Below are positions 1-11,806 of a stretch of DNA of 64,000 nt, piece after piece. Every line of letters starts with the position of its first letter. The stretch's first letter is position 1. Source of the stretch: Calliphora vicina (Eukaryota > Arthropoda > Insecta > Diptera > Calliphoridae); contig NC_088784.1 in the NCBI RefSeq assembly GCF_958450345.1, forward strand, positions 71,821,747-71,885,746, read 5' to 3'. The position numbers and the translations under genes were made by a program. The notes under the pieces are model-generated. The model was given only the letters and a program-made list of their open reading frames with translations. It did no database searches and was not told the origin of the DNA.

Positions 1-416
1 TATAAGTTGAACGTTTCGTAGCTGGTCGTGAAACGTTATGTGCTTCGAAAAAATCTACTTCACACTTGTCAGAATGTGCGATCCTTAAAGCCAACAAGCC
101 CACACTCATGTTCAAAGTGGCGCTTAATTGATTTTTTAGAATTAATATTTATTTATGAAATATGGTACCGGGTAAAATTAGACAAAATTCTACATCAAGA
201 GTAGCTAAAATCATTATTCCAGATTGCATACTTTTTCAGCAGTATACTGTCAAAGTGGATAAATTTTTCGTATTTTTATATTAAATACAATTAAAATATT
301 TTTTTTTAAAAAACTTTTAAATGTTAACTTTTTATGATGGAACCATTAACTTCAGATATTTGAGTATATGAATGAGAATCTTTTATTTGGATTTTTTTTG
401 TAAATGTATTTTTGTA
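1..416. other. AT-rich stretch, no gene seen
   Basis: Both strands are A/T-rich with frequent stops. I see no repeat terminus, tRNA or coding similarity here. Confidence 0.5.
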
Positions 417-1125
417 TTTATACCCTACACCACCATAGTGGGGAGGGTATTATGCGTTTGTGCAGATGTGTGTAACGACTACCTTAAAGTATACCAATCG
501 ACTTAGAATCACTTTCTGAGTCGATTAAACGATGTCCGTCCGTCTGGCTGGTTGGCTGGCTGTCCATGTAAACCTTGTGCGCAGAGTGCAGGTCGCAATT
601 TTGAAGATATTTCGATAAAATTTGGTACATATAATTTTTTCGGCCCAAAGACGAAGTCTATAAAAACTGAAATCGGTCCATTATTTCACCTAGCCCCCAT
701 ACAAATGTCCTCTCGAAATTGGACTTTATCGGTTATAAATGTTTAATTTATATATGTATCTACACAAATTTCGCTCCAAATAAGTTTTATATATACAAAA
801 TTCATGTCACCAAATTTTGTTACGATCGGTCCATAATTAGTCATAACTCCCATATAGACCCGCTTCCGAAAATCACTTTAACGTGCTTAAATCACTTAAA
901 AATGTTGGTATATACACAAAATTCAACATAAATAACTTTCATATAGACATAAATCACACGACCTAATTTCGTGGTGATCGGTCCATAATTGGTCATATAA
1001 GGCCCACTTCCGAAAATCACTCAAAAATATAAATTATTGATATTTTAAAAGAAAAATATTTTTACTCATTTACTTGGTGTAGGGTATTATATGGTCGGGC
1101 TTGACCGACCATACTTTCTTACTTG
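417..1125 (+). mobile_element. Hairpin-ended interspersed repeat, family C, full length (Helentron/DINE-like)
   Basis: A non-coding element of about 0.7 kb. The 5' end starts with TATACCCTACACC and folds back on GGGGAGGGTATT. A conserved core near 518-545 reads AGTCGATTAAACGATGTCC followed by GTCC/GTCTG repeats. The 3' end repeats the terminal motif in the other orientation (GTGTAGGGTATTATA), then has a hairpin (TGGTCGG, loop, CCGACCA) and ends TTTCTTACTTG. Inside, a unit of about 147 bp is imperfectly duplicated: GATCGGTCCATAATT followed by CCGCTTCCGAAAATCAC occurs near 823 and a variant near 976. Other copies lie at 48.6-49.3 kb, within the 18.7-20.0 kb palindrome, and as a bare 3' end at 59.24 kb. 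Assignment to Helentron-type non-autonomous elements is inference from the two-ended hairpin architecture. Short open frames inside are incidental. Confidence 0.7.
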
Positions 1126-2341
1126 ATTTTTTTTTTCTAAATGTTCCAAATTTAGAGTATTTTTAATTTTTGATGGATAATAACTAAATATATTTGTAGT
1201 TGTTTGTTTTAAACTATAAAATAAAACAAGTACAACATTTAGGCTTTTATTTAAAAAAAAATGTTGCGCATGTTTGCGCGCCTTTCTTTAAATTAAGATT
1301 TTATTAAAAGACTCGAGCTGCACTGTGGCGGATAATAAAAAATGGAAATAAATGAAAAAAAAATGGAAATAAATCTGTAAATTCTAAAGCTATTGTCGGA
1401 TTTTAATAAAATTACCCATGGCTATAGAGGAGGTATAGCTGAGTTTAAGTTTCGAATTTGGAGTTAAATCACCAATACGCTCCGGAGCCTCAAGGCCTCA
1501 AATTGAGGTAACTCGGGATGAGAAAAAACAAATGTTTGGTCAGAGTGTCAAATTTGGAACCCCTACAACTCAGAGAGTTCTTGACCGATCTTGTTGAAAA
1601 ATTGTGTCTAAATTATTATTAAATAGTATTAACTTTGGTGTCAATTTCCTCCCGATCGGAAGATATCAGTTTTAAAAATTCTTTCAATGGACATGAACAT
1701 TTTTTTCTTTTGTGAACATTTTTTTTATAAAATTTTTTATTTCACATAATCTTTAAAAAAAATATATAAACAAAATCTAACACTATTGCCTGAGTTAAGT
1801 GTCACTTTGGATGCGATTCAACCCACTGTGCATCGTTCAAATTCTGCCTTATATATGCGCCAGAGTCATGGAAAATTGGATATTTCGGATGAGCGCATTT
1901 GATGGCACCGATAGGCCTTTTAAACAAATATACAATTTCGATGATATCTCACACAAACTTTGTTTTATTAAAATTTAAAGATAAGAAGGGCTTAATTAAA
2001 TACCATTTATATTAGTTTTGAAGTCTGGTTTTATATTTGCTAAAACAAATGATCTATAAGTTATTTAGTTACGCATCAATTTGTTAGAAATTTTGAAGCA
2101 AAAGTTTGAGCGAAGATTTGTTCATCTTCTTGCTGTTCTCTCATGAAAACCAAAAGATAAAGATTTATAGCTTTTATAAAAAATATATTTTGCTTTCTTC
2201 TGAAAACATACATATTTAGAATTTTGTGCAGCTAGTGCCGAGTGATAATATTCCAAAATTATTATGTTAATAATATTAAGACTCAGAAAAAATAAATTGT
2301 TGTCATATTAAACAAAATTATTTGTTAGTTATTAAATATTT
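1126..2341. other. No gene; contains a diverged dispersed repeat (family D)
   Basis: About 1345-1690 holds a dispersed non-coding repeat with GGAAATAAATCTGTAA, then CCCATGG...GAGGTATAGCTGAG and CTTGACCGATCTTGTTG. Related pieces occur near 9700-9830, 21150-21330 (reverse complement), 41275-41350 and 55965-56200. Nothing recognisable is coded in the rest. Confidence 0.45.
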
Positions 2342-2540
2342 GGGGGATTTAAACGGTCTCCTAATAGGTCGTATTGTCATAATGTCATAAAATATTTTTT
2401 TTGTTTAAATTAATATTTGTTGGGTTTGTCATAAAATAACACTGTTTTTGTTTGCAGCACAACAAGAATTTGTTTAAACTAAAAAAATATTTTACGACAT
2501 TATGACAACACGACCTAATAGCAGACCGTTTGAATTCCCC
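2342..2540. mobile_element. 199-bp foldback MITE
   Basis: Two arms of about 68 bp, 2342-2409 and 2473-2540, are inverted copies. The outer arm is GGGGGATTTAAACGG on the left and CCGTTTGAATTCCCC on the right, and both contain the block around AATAGGTCGT...GTCATAATGTC. The loop is about 63 bp. No coding capacity and no convincing target-site duplication, so the superfamily is unresolved. Confidence 0.7.
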
Positions 2541-3317
2541 ACTTGTGTGAATTTTTAAACAAATTATTTTTCGCTTTTAATTTTTTATAAACCTTAATTA
2601 AAATCCCCAAGAGCAATTACAAAATGAATAAAAAATTTAAAGCCCTACTGTATATTTGTTTCAATATTAGTTTCATAAGTTTATTTTTTATATTAAAATC
2701 CTAAATGTGTCTTGAAATAAATTTATTTATATGATTTTTTTTTAAATATATTTTTTTACTTATAAATATTAAATGAATATTAAGTGTTTCTATTATTAAA
2801 AAATAAATAAATAATACTTTTGTATCGATTCGAATTGAATTTGTAAATAATACGAACTAAACTCGCATTTTTTATTTGTTTTTTGTTTTTTTTTTACACA
2901 ACGTCATGGAAAATACACATTTTTACATTTGCAAAATGTAAATAATATTATTATATATTTTGTTGCTGTTGTTGTTGTAGTTGTTGTTATTTTCTGTAAA
3001 ACTAGCATGTTATTTACACTCTTTGTTTATTTTTATGAGTGTGTGTTAATAAATTATAAAATATACAATACAATAATACAACAATTTGTAACATTGTCAA
3101 GACATTATTTTCGTAATAAACTTAAATTTTAAATAGAATTTAAAAAGGAACTTTGAAGAATGTGTTTAAACACTTTTTTTAATTTATGAATTTATAGTTT
3201 GAGTAATAGAAAAGGGGGTTTACAATGTTTTGTTCGATGCAAATATGCAAATATTCTCCTAATCCGCCAATTTCAAATCGATCCCGATGCTTAACCACAA
3301 ATGGCATTATCGTTAAA
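2541..3317. other. AT-rich stretch, no gene seen
   Basis: Low-complexity A/T sequence with a GTTGTTGTTGTAG-type microsatellite near 2960-2990. The short open frames here are low-complexity and look incidental. Confidence 0.5.
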
Positions 3318-3610
3318 ATTTATACCCACCATCAAAAAAGATGGGGGTATTTTGATTTTGTCGTTCCGTCTGTAACTCATCGAAATATTCATCACAAAAC
3401 CTTATGCAATTCTAAGACGATCTAGCTATGTCCTTCCGTCTGTCTGTAAAAAACACAATAGGGCCCAAACGGTAGCTGGCTGAAATTTTCAACAAATACT
3501 CTGTGTTGATAAGGTTTCTTTGGTATTGAAAATGGGCAATATAGGTACATGATTTCACCTAGACCAGATATAAATTTCACAGATGTGAACTTATGGTAGT
3601 TGTTTGTAAT
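3318..3610 (+). mobile_element. Hairpin-ended repeat, family B, 5' portion
   Basis: Begins TTTATACCCACCATC, folding back on AGATGGGGGTATTTTG, followed by GTCGTTCCGTCTGTAACTC. It has the conserved core GACGATCTAGCTATGTCC and a GTCTGTCTG run. The later part includes CTCTGTGTTGATAAGG and CACCTAGACC. A reverse-complement copy is at 32.56-32.90 kb. The layout parallels families A and C, but here no 3' hairpin terminus follows before the SINE, so this copy appears 3' truncated. Confidence 0.6.
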
Positions 3611-3650
3611 ATTAGTAAAATTCTAAGAAAGTTTTAATTTTTAATTTAGA

Positions 3651-4068
3651 GGGTGCTGTGGCTTAATTGGTTAGCGTGTTTGATCATTAAGCATGATATA
3701 GTATTTGTGGCCTGGGTTCGATTCCCAGCCACTGCCAATCAACAACATCAGTTTATAATAAATATTAGTTTAGTAATAACTAATATATATCACAGCGCCC
3801 TCCTTCGGTTGTAGAACACTAAAACGCCACCGAAGTAAAATAATTAAATAAAGGTTGTTGGCATTGAATAATGCGCCATCTCACCATCAGAGGCGCTGCA
3901 ACCTGCACTAATAACAAACATAACGCGCAATTGCAGAGTTGTCAATTAAAAGGGTTTCTCCTCCTTTCACCACCTTTTCTTCTACACTTTATCCCATTTC
4001 CAAAGAAAGTAACACAAATATATATAGGCATATTAATTGCCTGAGTGTTATTTCTCTTTAAAAAAAAA
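3651..4068 (+). mobile_element. tRNA-derived SINE, long form
   Basis: A 418-bp element with a tRNA-like head, an unrelated body and a short A-tail. The head carries a perfect pol III A box (TGGCTTAATTGG, 3659-3670) and B box (GGTTCGATTCC, 3715-3725). The T-stem CTGGG/CCCAG and a D-stem GCT/AGC are still pairable, but the acceptor stem does not pair well, so this is not a functional tRNA. The body (about 3738-4045) ends with CATATTAATTGCCTGAGTG and an A-run at 4060-4068. The copy at 51243-51430 has the same head and tail but lacks about 0.23 kb of the body. Mobilisation by a LINE in trans is general SINE knowledge; the partner is not identified. Confidence 0.85.
3659..3725 (+). promoter_or_regulatory. 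Internal RNA polymerase III promoter (A and B boxes) of the SINE
   Basis: The A box (TGGCTTAATTGG) and B box (GGTTCGATTCC) match the eukaryotic consensus motifs exactly and are separated by 44 bp, within the normal tRNA-type range. Confidence 0.85.
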
Positions 4069-4289
4069 TCATTCGACATATTTTTTTAAGCTATTTTGTA
4101 ATGAATTTGATTTAAAGAAAACTTGAATGATTCAATAAGGAATTAATATAATAAAGAATGAATTCTTAAAGGAATGGATTACTTAGATTAACAGTACGAA
4201 TTAATTCATGCTGAATGGTTCAATGGAACTGCTAAGAGGCTATGTTTAATTTGATTTTAAATTTTTTTTTGAAAATTCTTGCGAAAGTA

Positions 4290-4590
4290 AAAATACTCAA
4301 AATAATCACACATACGAGTGTTGTTTTTGTTTCCACATAGTTTTTTTTTATTAATTCATTATCACTATTTAGGTTTTTGACAACTGAGTTAGGTCTTTGA
4401 GAGGAGAATTTCGGATCAATGGGTATTTATCTATGCCATAGACATAGAGAAACTACAAAAAAACTCAAACCAAAATTTTACTCAAAATAATCACACATAC
4501 GAGTTTTGTTTTTGTTTTTACATAGTTTTATTTACTAATACATTCTCACCACTTAGGTTTTTGACAACTGAGTTTGGTATTTGACAGGAG
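4290..4590 (+). repeat. Two direct copies of a ~115-bp unit
   Basis: The unit at about 4290-4403 (ACTCAAAATAATCACACATA...GTTTTTGACAACTGAG...GAGAGGAG) recurs at about 4480-4590 with few differences. Copy starts are about 187 bp apart. No coding potential. Either a local duplication or the ends of an unidentified element. Confidence 0.65.
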
Positions 4591-4844
4591 ACTAAAATTT
4601 CAATAATTTTCTATTTTTCATAAAATGTATTAAACAAATTGGAGTAAATTCTTTTTTATTCATTACACTATACAACAAACTCAAATTTTTTCCAAAATTA
4701 CAAGGTCCGACTAATAAATTTTGATAGAAGAGACAAAAAAAGAAGACACGTGTATCGGCGTTTTGAAAGTTTACATCTGAATTTCATTTGAGGGCGGGTT
4801 AAAGTTTCCCAACTCTGGCACATTCTTATTGTTAATCTTCATAA

Positions 4845-5395
4845 GAAACCATATGATCCTTACATTTTAGTCATAACATGTGTTCCGCAAAGTTATGTAA
4901 AATGTCACGGAGAATATTTTTGTAGAATATGGTAACCCCCTAAATACTCAAGGCATGGGTCTTTTTTGTCCTTCTTTTAAAAAGTGCAAAAACCACCATT
5001 AAAATATTTATTTAAGGGATTAAACTGTTCTGCAAAAAAATTATACGTGAAATTTTACTATAAGTCCCTAAATACATCAAAACGGAAAATTCAACCAGAA
5101 AGTCAGAAATAAGACACAACAAAAGAGAGCTTAGGTTAATTTCGCATTTATTAAGAATTTTATTTTAAAGAACATTTTAGGTATAAAATGTATTCTGCAA
5201 ATTTATGTAAAATGTTACGAAGAACATTTTTGTATAATATGTTAACCCTCTAAATCCCCAAGGCATGGGTCTTTTTGTCCTTCTTTTAAAAACGAGCAAC
5301 AAACACCATTAAAACAGGGATTTAAGGGGTTAAAATGTTCCGCAAAAATATTATCCGTGAAATTTTACTAGAAGTCGTTAAATACAAAAACTAAA
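4845..5395 (+). repeat. Two direct copies of a ~230-bp unit
   Basis: About 4850-5080 and 5165-5395 are imperfect direct copies about 310 bp apart. Shared blocks include CAAGGCATGGGTC, CCTTCTTTTAAAAA, and CGTGAAATTTTACTA. Non-coding. The origin is not recognised. Confidence 0.65.
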
Positions 5396-5434
5396 AACAA
5401 AAATACAAAACTAAATTGTTAACAAACTTACTTG

Positions 5435-5900
5435 TCGAATAAAACTAGACAAATAATCGAGAAAAACATATATATTTTATTCGAATGAATAAAATTTTTC
5501 CAATCCGGAGTACTTGAATAAATTTATTTTCAAGCTAAAATAAAAAAAAAAAATTATATAAAAGAAAATTGAGAGAAAAATATCACAAAGAAACAAGACC
5601 AATAGTTTATAACATTATTTCAAATTGATTGCATTGACAATTTTATTAGAAACGACTTTCTACATTCATTTACCAATCGACCTAGGGAAGGTTAAAGCAT
5701 CTGTAATAGAGTTATAATGATTTTTTCAATTAATAATAAACAATATAGATTTAATTTTTTATATATTTCAATCGAAAGCTTTACAAATTCAATCAACAAT
5801 TATTTCATAAAATAATCAAAGAGTCTTTATACGAAAATTATATATATTATTCGAATAATATTTTTTAATCGTTATTTGTTCGAATAATCGAGATAATTTC
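5435..5900 (+). repeat. ATTCG-rich dispersed repeat (family F)
   Basis: Contains repeated TTATTCGAA/CGAATAAT motifs at both ends and the block ACAAGACCAATAGTTTATAA. The reverse complement of that block occurs in the region at 22.63-23.01 kb. The outer ATTCG-rich ends resemble the subterminal regions of the hAT elements at 23.0 and 57.3 kb, so this may be a decayed hAT derivative (inference). Confidence 0.4.
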
Positions 5901-6009
5901 AAAAATTCATCAATTACTCGTATTATAAAAAATTAAAAAAAAAATTGTGTTCATTAAAATAAAACACGAATAATTAACAAACCAATACTTTTTATTGGTA
6001 TATATTGGG

Positions 6010-6600
6010 TGTATGACTTAAAAATTCGGGATTTACAATAGATGGCGTATTTTTTGAACGCTGTTTTTAACAACTTATATGTCATTTTGCATGTCCGAAA
6101 TTTTTGCACCAAATCATTACTTGCGATGAAAAATGGATCCATTACGATAGCCAGAAGCGTAAGAGAACCAGACGAATTGACACCAAAGCCAAATATCCAT
6201 GGCTCTAAGTTAATGTTCTATATGTGTTGGGACCAAAAGGGTCCTATCTATTATGAGCTGCTGAAATTTGGCCAGACCAATCACAGGGAACCTGTACCAA
6301 ACACAACCGAAAATCCCTCAGAATATGCGGCCAGACATGAAACTGTAACATTCCATCATAACAACACTCGGCTACATGTTGCAATATCTGCTAAAAGCTA
6401 TTTAGAATGAAGTGGTTGGGAAGTTTTGCCTCACCCTCTTTATAGTACAGAACATGCCTCATACTACTACTATTAGTTTCGATCGAATTATATTGATCTA
6501 TCTGGGATACGCTTCATTTTGGAACAGAGTATTCGATCATTCCTGGCCTCAAAAGATGATCAGTTCTTTTGGCTCGAAATCCATATCCTAACAATGACCA
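6010..6600 (+). pseudogene. Mariner transposase remnant (internally deleted)
   Basis: The 5' part reads like a mariner terminal region (TTGGGTGTATGACTTAAAAA near 6006), joined directly to the catalytic core. From about 6111 the frame gives TCDEKWIHYDSQKRKR, matching the mariner first catalytic-Asp block. A second frame (6042-6410) then gives PKPNIHG...WDQKGPIYYELL and HHNNTRLHVA, the second catalytic block, where the usual HDNARPH is altered. After 6410, degenerate sequence corresponds to the C-terminal region. The N-terminal DNA-binding half is missing and the core is frameshifted, so it is dead. Related copies are at 26.1 kb and 39.9-41.2 kb. Confidence 0.75.
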
Positions 6601-8375
6601 ATACTTAGAATAAATTTATATTGTATAAATTTTTCAAAATATATATATATATTTCAATGTAAAAATATCAAAGACCGCGGTGTTAAAAATTAATAAAGAA
6701 TACGGTATGAGGACACATAAACTCTCTACTATTTTCGTGAAAAAAAATGTCGATGGAAACTCGATTAGTTCAAGATTTATAAAGAAAAACTTTATTAAAA
6801 GTACGTTTTTTCACATTAATTCCTATACAAATTTAAGCAAATAGAAATAGAATCAATTTGAATTTATATTGTAAAACACAGGTGCTTAAATTTTTATATT
6901 ATTGAAACTGTGCAAAAACGAATAGGTTTTCATAGAAAAAAATTATAATAACTATTGTTAAATTTGAAAAATTACGAAAAAAAAGAAAAAATAAAGTTTT
7001 TATAAAAACTTATAAAATTTTTTTATGAAAGCTTAATTCTTTGCCTATCCATAATTGTTTAAAATTTTTAAATCGGTCTAAAAATGTGTGAGTTAGAGGT
7101 ACTAAAGAACTACGACCTAACCTAATACAGTTTTTTAAAACTAAATCAAAATTTTGAGGGTGTTTCAAAATCTTTGAAAACGGTTTTAGTATGTCCTCAC
7201 TTAGGTCTGCAACCCCCATTAGGTCGCTTTTCAAGTTCTGACAAAAAGTGTTATTTTGTAACAGAGTGTTATTTTCAAACACAATGGATATTGAGAGACA
7301 TAGACATAAACGAAAAATTTTAAAAATTCTCGATTTTATAATCACGGACACACTTGCTTTGTTTTAATTTGTTTAATTCTAAACATCAACTAAATACAAA
7401 ACTAAAAGCAAAAAGTTTAAAAAATTATTTTTTTTTAAATTTAAATTAATTCCTGTTTATTCCAGTACTTATTACTAAGTTGTTAATATATTTTACTTAA
7501 TAGCATATTTGTAATTCTTTCAAACTTAAAAGGCCGTTCATAATACCATAATTTCATAATCTTTCTTATAAAATATTAAATGCAAAAATCATCTGAATAA
7601 ATACCTTTAATTCCTTAACACTCATACGCCCGGGTGGACATGAAAAACATTTTTCACTTGAAATAATTCACTCTTTACAACTATTTTCTTTTTTTAATTA
7701 AAATTTCTGTATGAAAATATTATAGAAAAAACGCGGCAAAATTAAATTTAGCTTTATAAACGAAATTTTATTTATTATTTTGTATTAAATTCTTTGCACA
7801 TTAAGTGATTGGCAATTATAATTTCTTTTTTTTTATTTTCAACTAAAAACTTTGTTTTCTAACGTCATAATCTGGTATTTCTTTTTAGTTGTTTGATTAT
7901 TTGTATTTATTTTTTTTTATTATTTCTTTAAATTGCTATAAAATATTTAAATTTATCATTAAAATACAACCTTTTCTTAGCGATTCTCTTTTAATTTTTC
8001 TTTTCTAAACATTCTTTTCAACCACAAAATTATTTGTTGGCCCGTTTATTGCCATAAACTCACACACAAATGCAAACGCACACGTACCAAATTCCGGCTT
8101 AAATTAATTGACAAAAAATTTATTTAAAAAAATAAAATAAAAAACAAACTATAAACCAGCGGCAAAAAAACACACAAACAAAACAATGCCACCATAAAAA
8201 TTTTGTTAAAAAAAACAAAAAAAAAATCTTTCTGCCTGCTACCACCAACTCTCACATGAACAAGAAAAACGTTTTTCTTTAGTTGTTAGTGTGTTTGTGT
8301 AAAATTTTCTTTTAAAAGATTTGATTTTCTTTATTTATTTTGTGGTTTCTTGAACAGAGAAAAATAAATTTGCTT
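6601..8375. other. AT-rich stretch, probably host DNA; no gene seen
   Basis: No repeat termini recognised. A 113-codon open frame on the minus strand (7010-7351) has no recognisable domain and biased A/T composition, so I do not call it a gene. The part from about 7360 on is low-complexity and lacks obvious transposon signatures. Confidence 0.4.
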
Positions 8376-8690
8376 CAGAAATTGTTAGACCGTTCGGCGC
8401 TACGGTTTAACTACAACTGATTATTTTCAAACAGTTGTTTAATACAAATACGCTTAATACACTCGGGCCGCGGTATTACCAACAACCAAACCGACTGAAC
8501 AATACGACATACAACTCAACTCAACCAGCCAGCGAGCCAGCCATCCATTCATTCATTCAGTCAGAGTCAGTCACTCAGTCAGAGTCAGCCAAACAACCAA
8601 CCAGCCAACCAACCACCATCATCATCAGTCTTTTAAGCGAAATATTTAAGAGCAAATTATTACTGTTCAATTAACATTAAAGAGCAGCAC
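8376..8690 (+). promoter_or_regulatory. Possible host 5'UTR-like or promoter-proximal segment (weak)
   Basis: Composition changes sharply from A/T to a mixed, CAACCAACC/CAGTCAGTC-rich plus strand. It contains GTTCGGCGCTACGG (8393-8406), GGGCCGCGG (8465-8473) and clustered TCAGTC/CAGCCAGC motifs. It resembles fly 5' leader sequence and is not flanked by repeat ends. A 79-codon open frame (8435-8674) rich in S/T/Q/P/N is present but has no recognised domain. No TATA box at correct spacing or splice donor could be fixed. Confidence 0.25.
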
Positions 8691-9102
8691 TCGTGTTTTC
8701 TCTTACATTTCAACTACACTGTTTAACAGTTGTCTGTTAAGCTTTTTTCTGTTTTGTTTTCTTTGTTTTAGCCGGCATTTCTGCGAGTATGTTAATTTTT
8801 GCCTTTTGTTTAATTAAAGGGGTTTTAAGATTTTCTCAAATTTTATTGTATTGTAACAGAATTTGTATTTGTTTTTTAACTTGTCACACAGTGCTTCGAA
8901 AGATGCAATTGTTGTTTATGCGTAATAGAGAAATTCTTGGAAAAAAATATATTTAGATTTTTTAATTAAACAAAAAAGTAACAATAAATAAGTACTGTTT
9001 TGCCAAATGATTCATTCAAATTCTGAGATGAATAATTTTTTGTTTGAAAACACATGTCAATACTCAAAAATCATTGAGAATTATGAAAAACATGCATATA
9101 AA
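8691..9102. other. No gene seen
   Basis: A/T-rich, pyrimidine-rich patches, no recognisable coding or repeat boundary. Confidence 0.45.
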
Positions 9103-9323
9103 TCAGGGATGAAAAAATGGCTTATTTGATTTAGTACCAAATATGAATATAAATTTCTTAATATATTTTTATTATAAATAACTTAAAAACTTAAAAAGAA
9201 ATGTTGCACCAAATGCTGAAGCAAATCTGATTACTATAATAAAAATTTCAATAAAAAATCCGGAAAAATTGTACCAAAAATATACCAACAAAAGTACAAT
9301 TGTACCATGTTTGTCATCCCTGA
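9103..9323. mobile_element. 221-bp MITE with TCAGGGATGA ends (hAT-like?)
   Basis: Terminal inverted repeat TCAGGGATGA at 9103-9112 and its complement at 9314-9323. Flanking 8-mers CATATAAA and TAAATAAA agree at 6 of 8 positions, which would fit a decayed hAT-type 8-bp target duplication. Non-coding. The minus-strand open frame across it (9172-9420) is incidental. Confidence 0.45.
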
Positions 9324-9699
9324 TAAATAAATGTACGAAAACACCAACAAAATTTTTGTTATGACTGCGGACTTTGATCACACATCTAATGAGTTTAGTT
9401 ATGAATGTAATGACCACCACCCAAGGTGAAAATGAGTCAGTAATATCACTGTGTCTAGAGTCTAGACCAATTGATAGGGATTTTCACACAGTCATAGCTA
9501 ATGAAGATTTTAAATCTTTAATAATGATGAAAATTTATTAAACAGTATAACAAAGGAAGGTCATTTCCATTAGTTTCAACGAACAGGGGTTAATACATCT
9601 GTAATTTAGATATATTTTTTTTCGATTTCAAAGGATTTTCAGCTAAAGCACTGATTTTAACCCGCCAGTGGTGACGCAAATTTTAATTTCATAAATGGT

Positions 9700-9866
9700 G
9701 ACCCCGGTCTAAAGGGTAGGTATAGCTGAGTTTATGTTTTCAATTTGGACATTAAACACTAAACGGTGGCGGAGCATCATGCGCCAAAGTACAGTATCTC
9801 GGGAATATGAAAAATTAAAAATGATGCCAAATCTTTGTTCTCAATCCGATTTAATAGATGTGTATT
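9700..9866 (+). repeat. Family D dispersed repeat fragment
   Basis: Shares GGTATAGCTGAGTTTA and the ATGATGCCAAATCTTTGTTCT block with sequence near 1430 and 56120. Non-coding. Confidence 0.45.
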
Positions 9867-9867
9867 A

Positions 9868-10343
9868 GAGTGTCCCTTAGATTTTAATTTTTTTAAATGT
9901 TGAAACGGTACCCTCTGAAATCTTTCTTAATGACCTAAAATACCATCAAAAAAATGTTTAGCTTGTTCTAAGAAGGGCAACCCGTGCCAACTTTCGATTT
10001 AGTTTTGAGGTGCATTTATAAGGGGAAAAATGCATTTTTTCAGTTTTTTTTTTAAATTTCGATCTAGTATAATACAGATACATCATATTTTAATATTGTT
10101 TGAATCATTCATTATCACATTTTCAAATTTATATGTAAGATATACATACATATGTAGAGTGTCCCTTAGAATTAAATTTTTTGAAATGTTGAAACGGTAC
10201 CCGCTGAAAACTTTCGTAATGACCTAAAATACTACCAAAAAAATGTTTAGCTTGTTCTAGTAGGCCAACCAGTGCCGACTTTCGATTTAGTTTTGAGGTG
10301 CATTTACAAGGGGAAAATGCATTTTTTCAGTTTTTTTTAAATT
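9868..10343 (+). repeat. Two direct copies of a ~185-bp unit
   Basis: The unit AGAGTGTCCCTTAGA...GTTGAAACGGTACCC...GTTTAGCTTGTTCTA...TTTTGAGGTGCATTTA...GGGGAAAA occurs at about 9868-10053 and again at about 10157-10343, spaced by about 289 bp. The second copy abuts the left arm of the foldback at 10.33 kb. Confidence 0.75.
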
Positions 10344-11806
10344 TTTGTCATTAAATAATTACTTTTGCAATTTAATTGAAAAGAATCGAAATGTGTACGT
10401 AATTGTCGTTCTAATGAGATATAAAAGACAAAATTGGTTAAAAAATGTTGATGTTATTAAAAAATCGCCAGGCCATTAACGTGTCTCAGGCCACTAGAAC
10501 AAGAAATGTAGGAACAAAATTAACATGTTTTGAGAAATATTAAAACAAAAGTTTATTCTTACTTAAAATATATCCATATTTACTTGTATATGAGTTCTTA
10601 TCTTCATAGGATACAGTTAACCTATTCGCAGGTATAACCAAAAAAAATATTTTTTCAAAGTTTCAAAACTCCAATTCCAAATTTTTAAAAATTTTGTTTA
10701 ACAAATTTCAGAATTTTTGGATCATCACATGGCGATTTATTTACAACATAATAGCGAATAAAAATGTAAAAAAACTATACCTCCTATAGTTTTTCAGTAG
10801 CTGCGATTTAAATTTTACGATTTTCGAGAAAAACTAATACTTATTTGGCCATATTTTGGCTTACTGTTATGATTTTTAAGTAAAACTAATTCAGAATATT
10901 ATAGTCCAGGCCAATTTAAATATAGTCTGAGTGTTTTACTAAAATCGGAAAACGCTAAACCTTAAATCTATAGGGTCAAAGGTCAAATTTTTCAATATTT
11001 CGAATTTTTCATGGAGAGATAGCGAAATATTATATATTTTTGGGATGATTTTGATGAAACTTAAGAAAAATATAACACGAAGTCTAGTATTTACAATAAC
11101 AGTACAAAAATGAAAATTAACCCTTAAGAGCACTTGGGGTCGAAATGACCCTGAACTTTTAAAACTTTTTTTAAGTTTCATCAAAATCGGCCAAAAGTAT
11201 ATAATATTTCGCTATCTCTCCACGAAAAATTCCAAATATAGAAAAATTTTACCTTCACGCTTTAAGGTTTAACGTTTTCCAATTTTAGTAAATCTTTCAG
11301 AGTATATTTAGAATTATCTGGACTATAATATTCTGAATAGGTTCTACTTAAAATTCATAACAGTAAGGAAATTGGGCTCATTCGCCAACATATGGCCAAA
11401 AAATTAGTTTTTCTCGAAAATCGCATGTACGGAAAACTATAGGAGGTATTGTCATACTTTTTTCATATTTTTATTCCCTATTATATTCTCAGTAAATCAC
11501 ATTGTGATGATAAAAAAAAATTTTGAAATTTGTTTAACAAAATTTTTAAAAAGAAGACAAAAACTCATTTTGATTTTGATGGATATATTTGAAGTAAACA
11601 TAAGCTTTTATTTTATTCCTACATTTCTTGTTTTAGTGACACGTTATGGACTGGGAAATTTTTAATTACATTAAAATTTTTTAACCAATTTCTGTTTTTT
11701 ATGTCTCATTAGAACGACAATTATGTACACATTTCTATTCTTTTAAATTAAATTGCAAAAGTATATTTTCAATGGCAAACATTTTTACAAAAACTGAAAA
11801 AACGAT
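10327..11806. repeat. ~1.5-kb foldback (two ~0.7-kb inverted arms)
   Basis: The left arm (about 10327-11085) and right arm (about 11160-11806) are imperfect inverted copies. Paired blocks include ACTTTTGCAATTTAATT / AAATTAAATTGCAAAAGT at the outside, GTCGTTCTAATGAGA / TCTCATTAGAACGAC, and GGAGAGATAGCGAAATAT / ATATTTCGCTATCTCTCC near the centre. The short loop includes a GGTCGAAATGACC palindrome. A third, single-arm copy lies at 53.55-53.88 kb, so the arms come from a dispersed family. No protein product recognised. If transcribed through, it would fold into long double-stranded RNA (inference). Confidence 0.75.

Noticed and set aside
3651..3740. Functional tRNA gene
   Set aside because: A and B boxes are perfect, but the acceptor stem does not pair and the same head is joined to a SINE body and A-tail at two loci.
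7010..7351. 113-codon minus-strand open frame
   Set aside because: No domain recognised, A/T-driven composition, and no splice or promoter context I could support.
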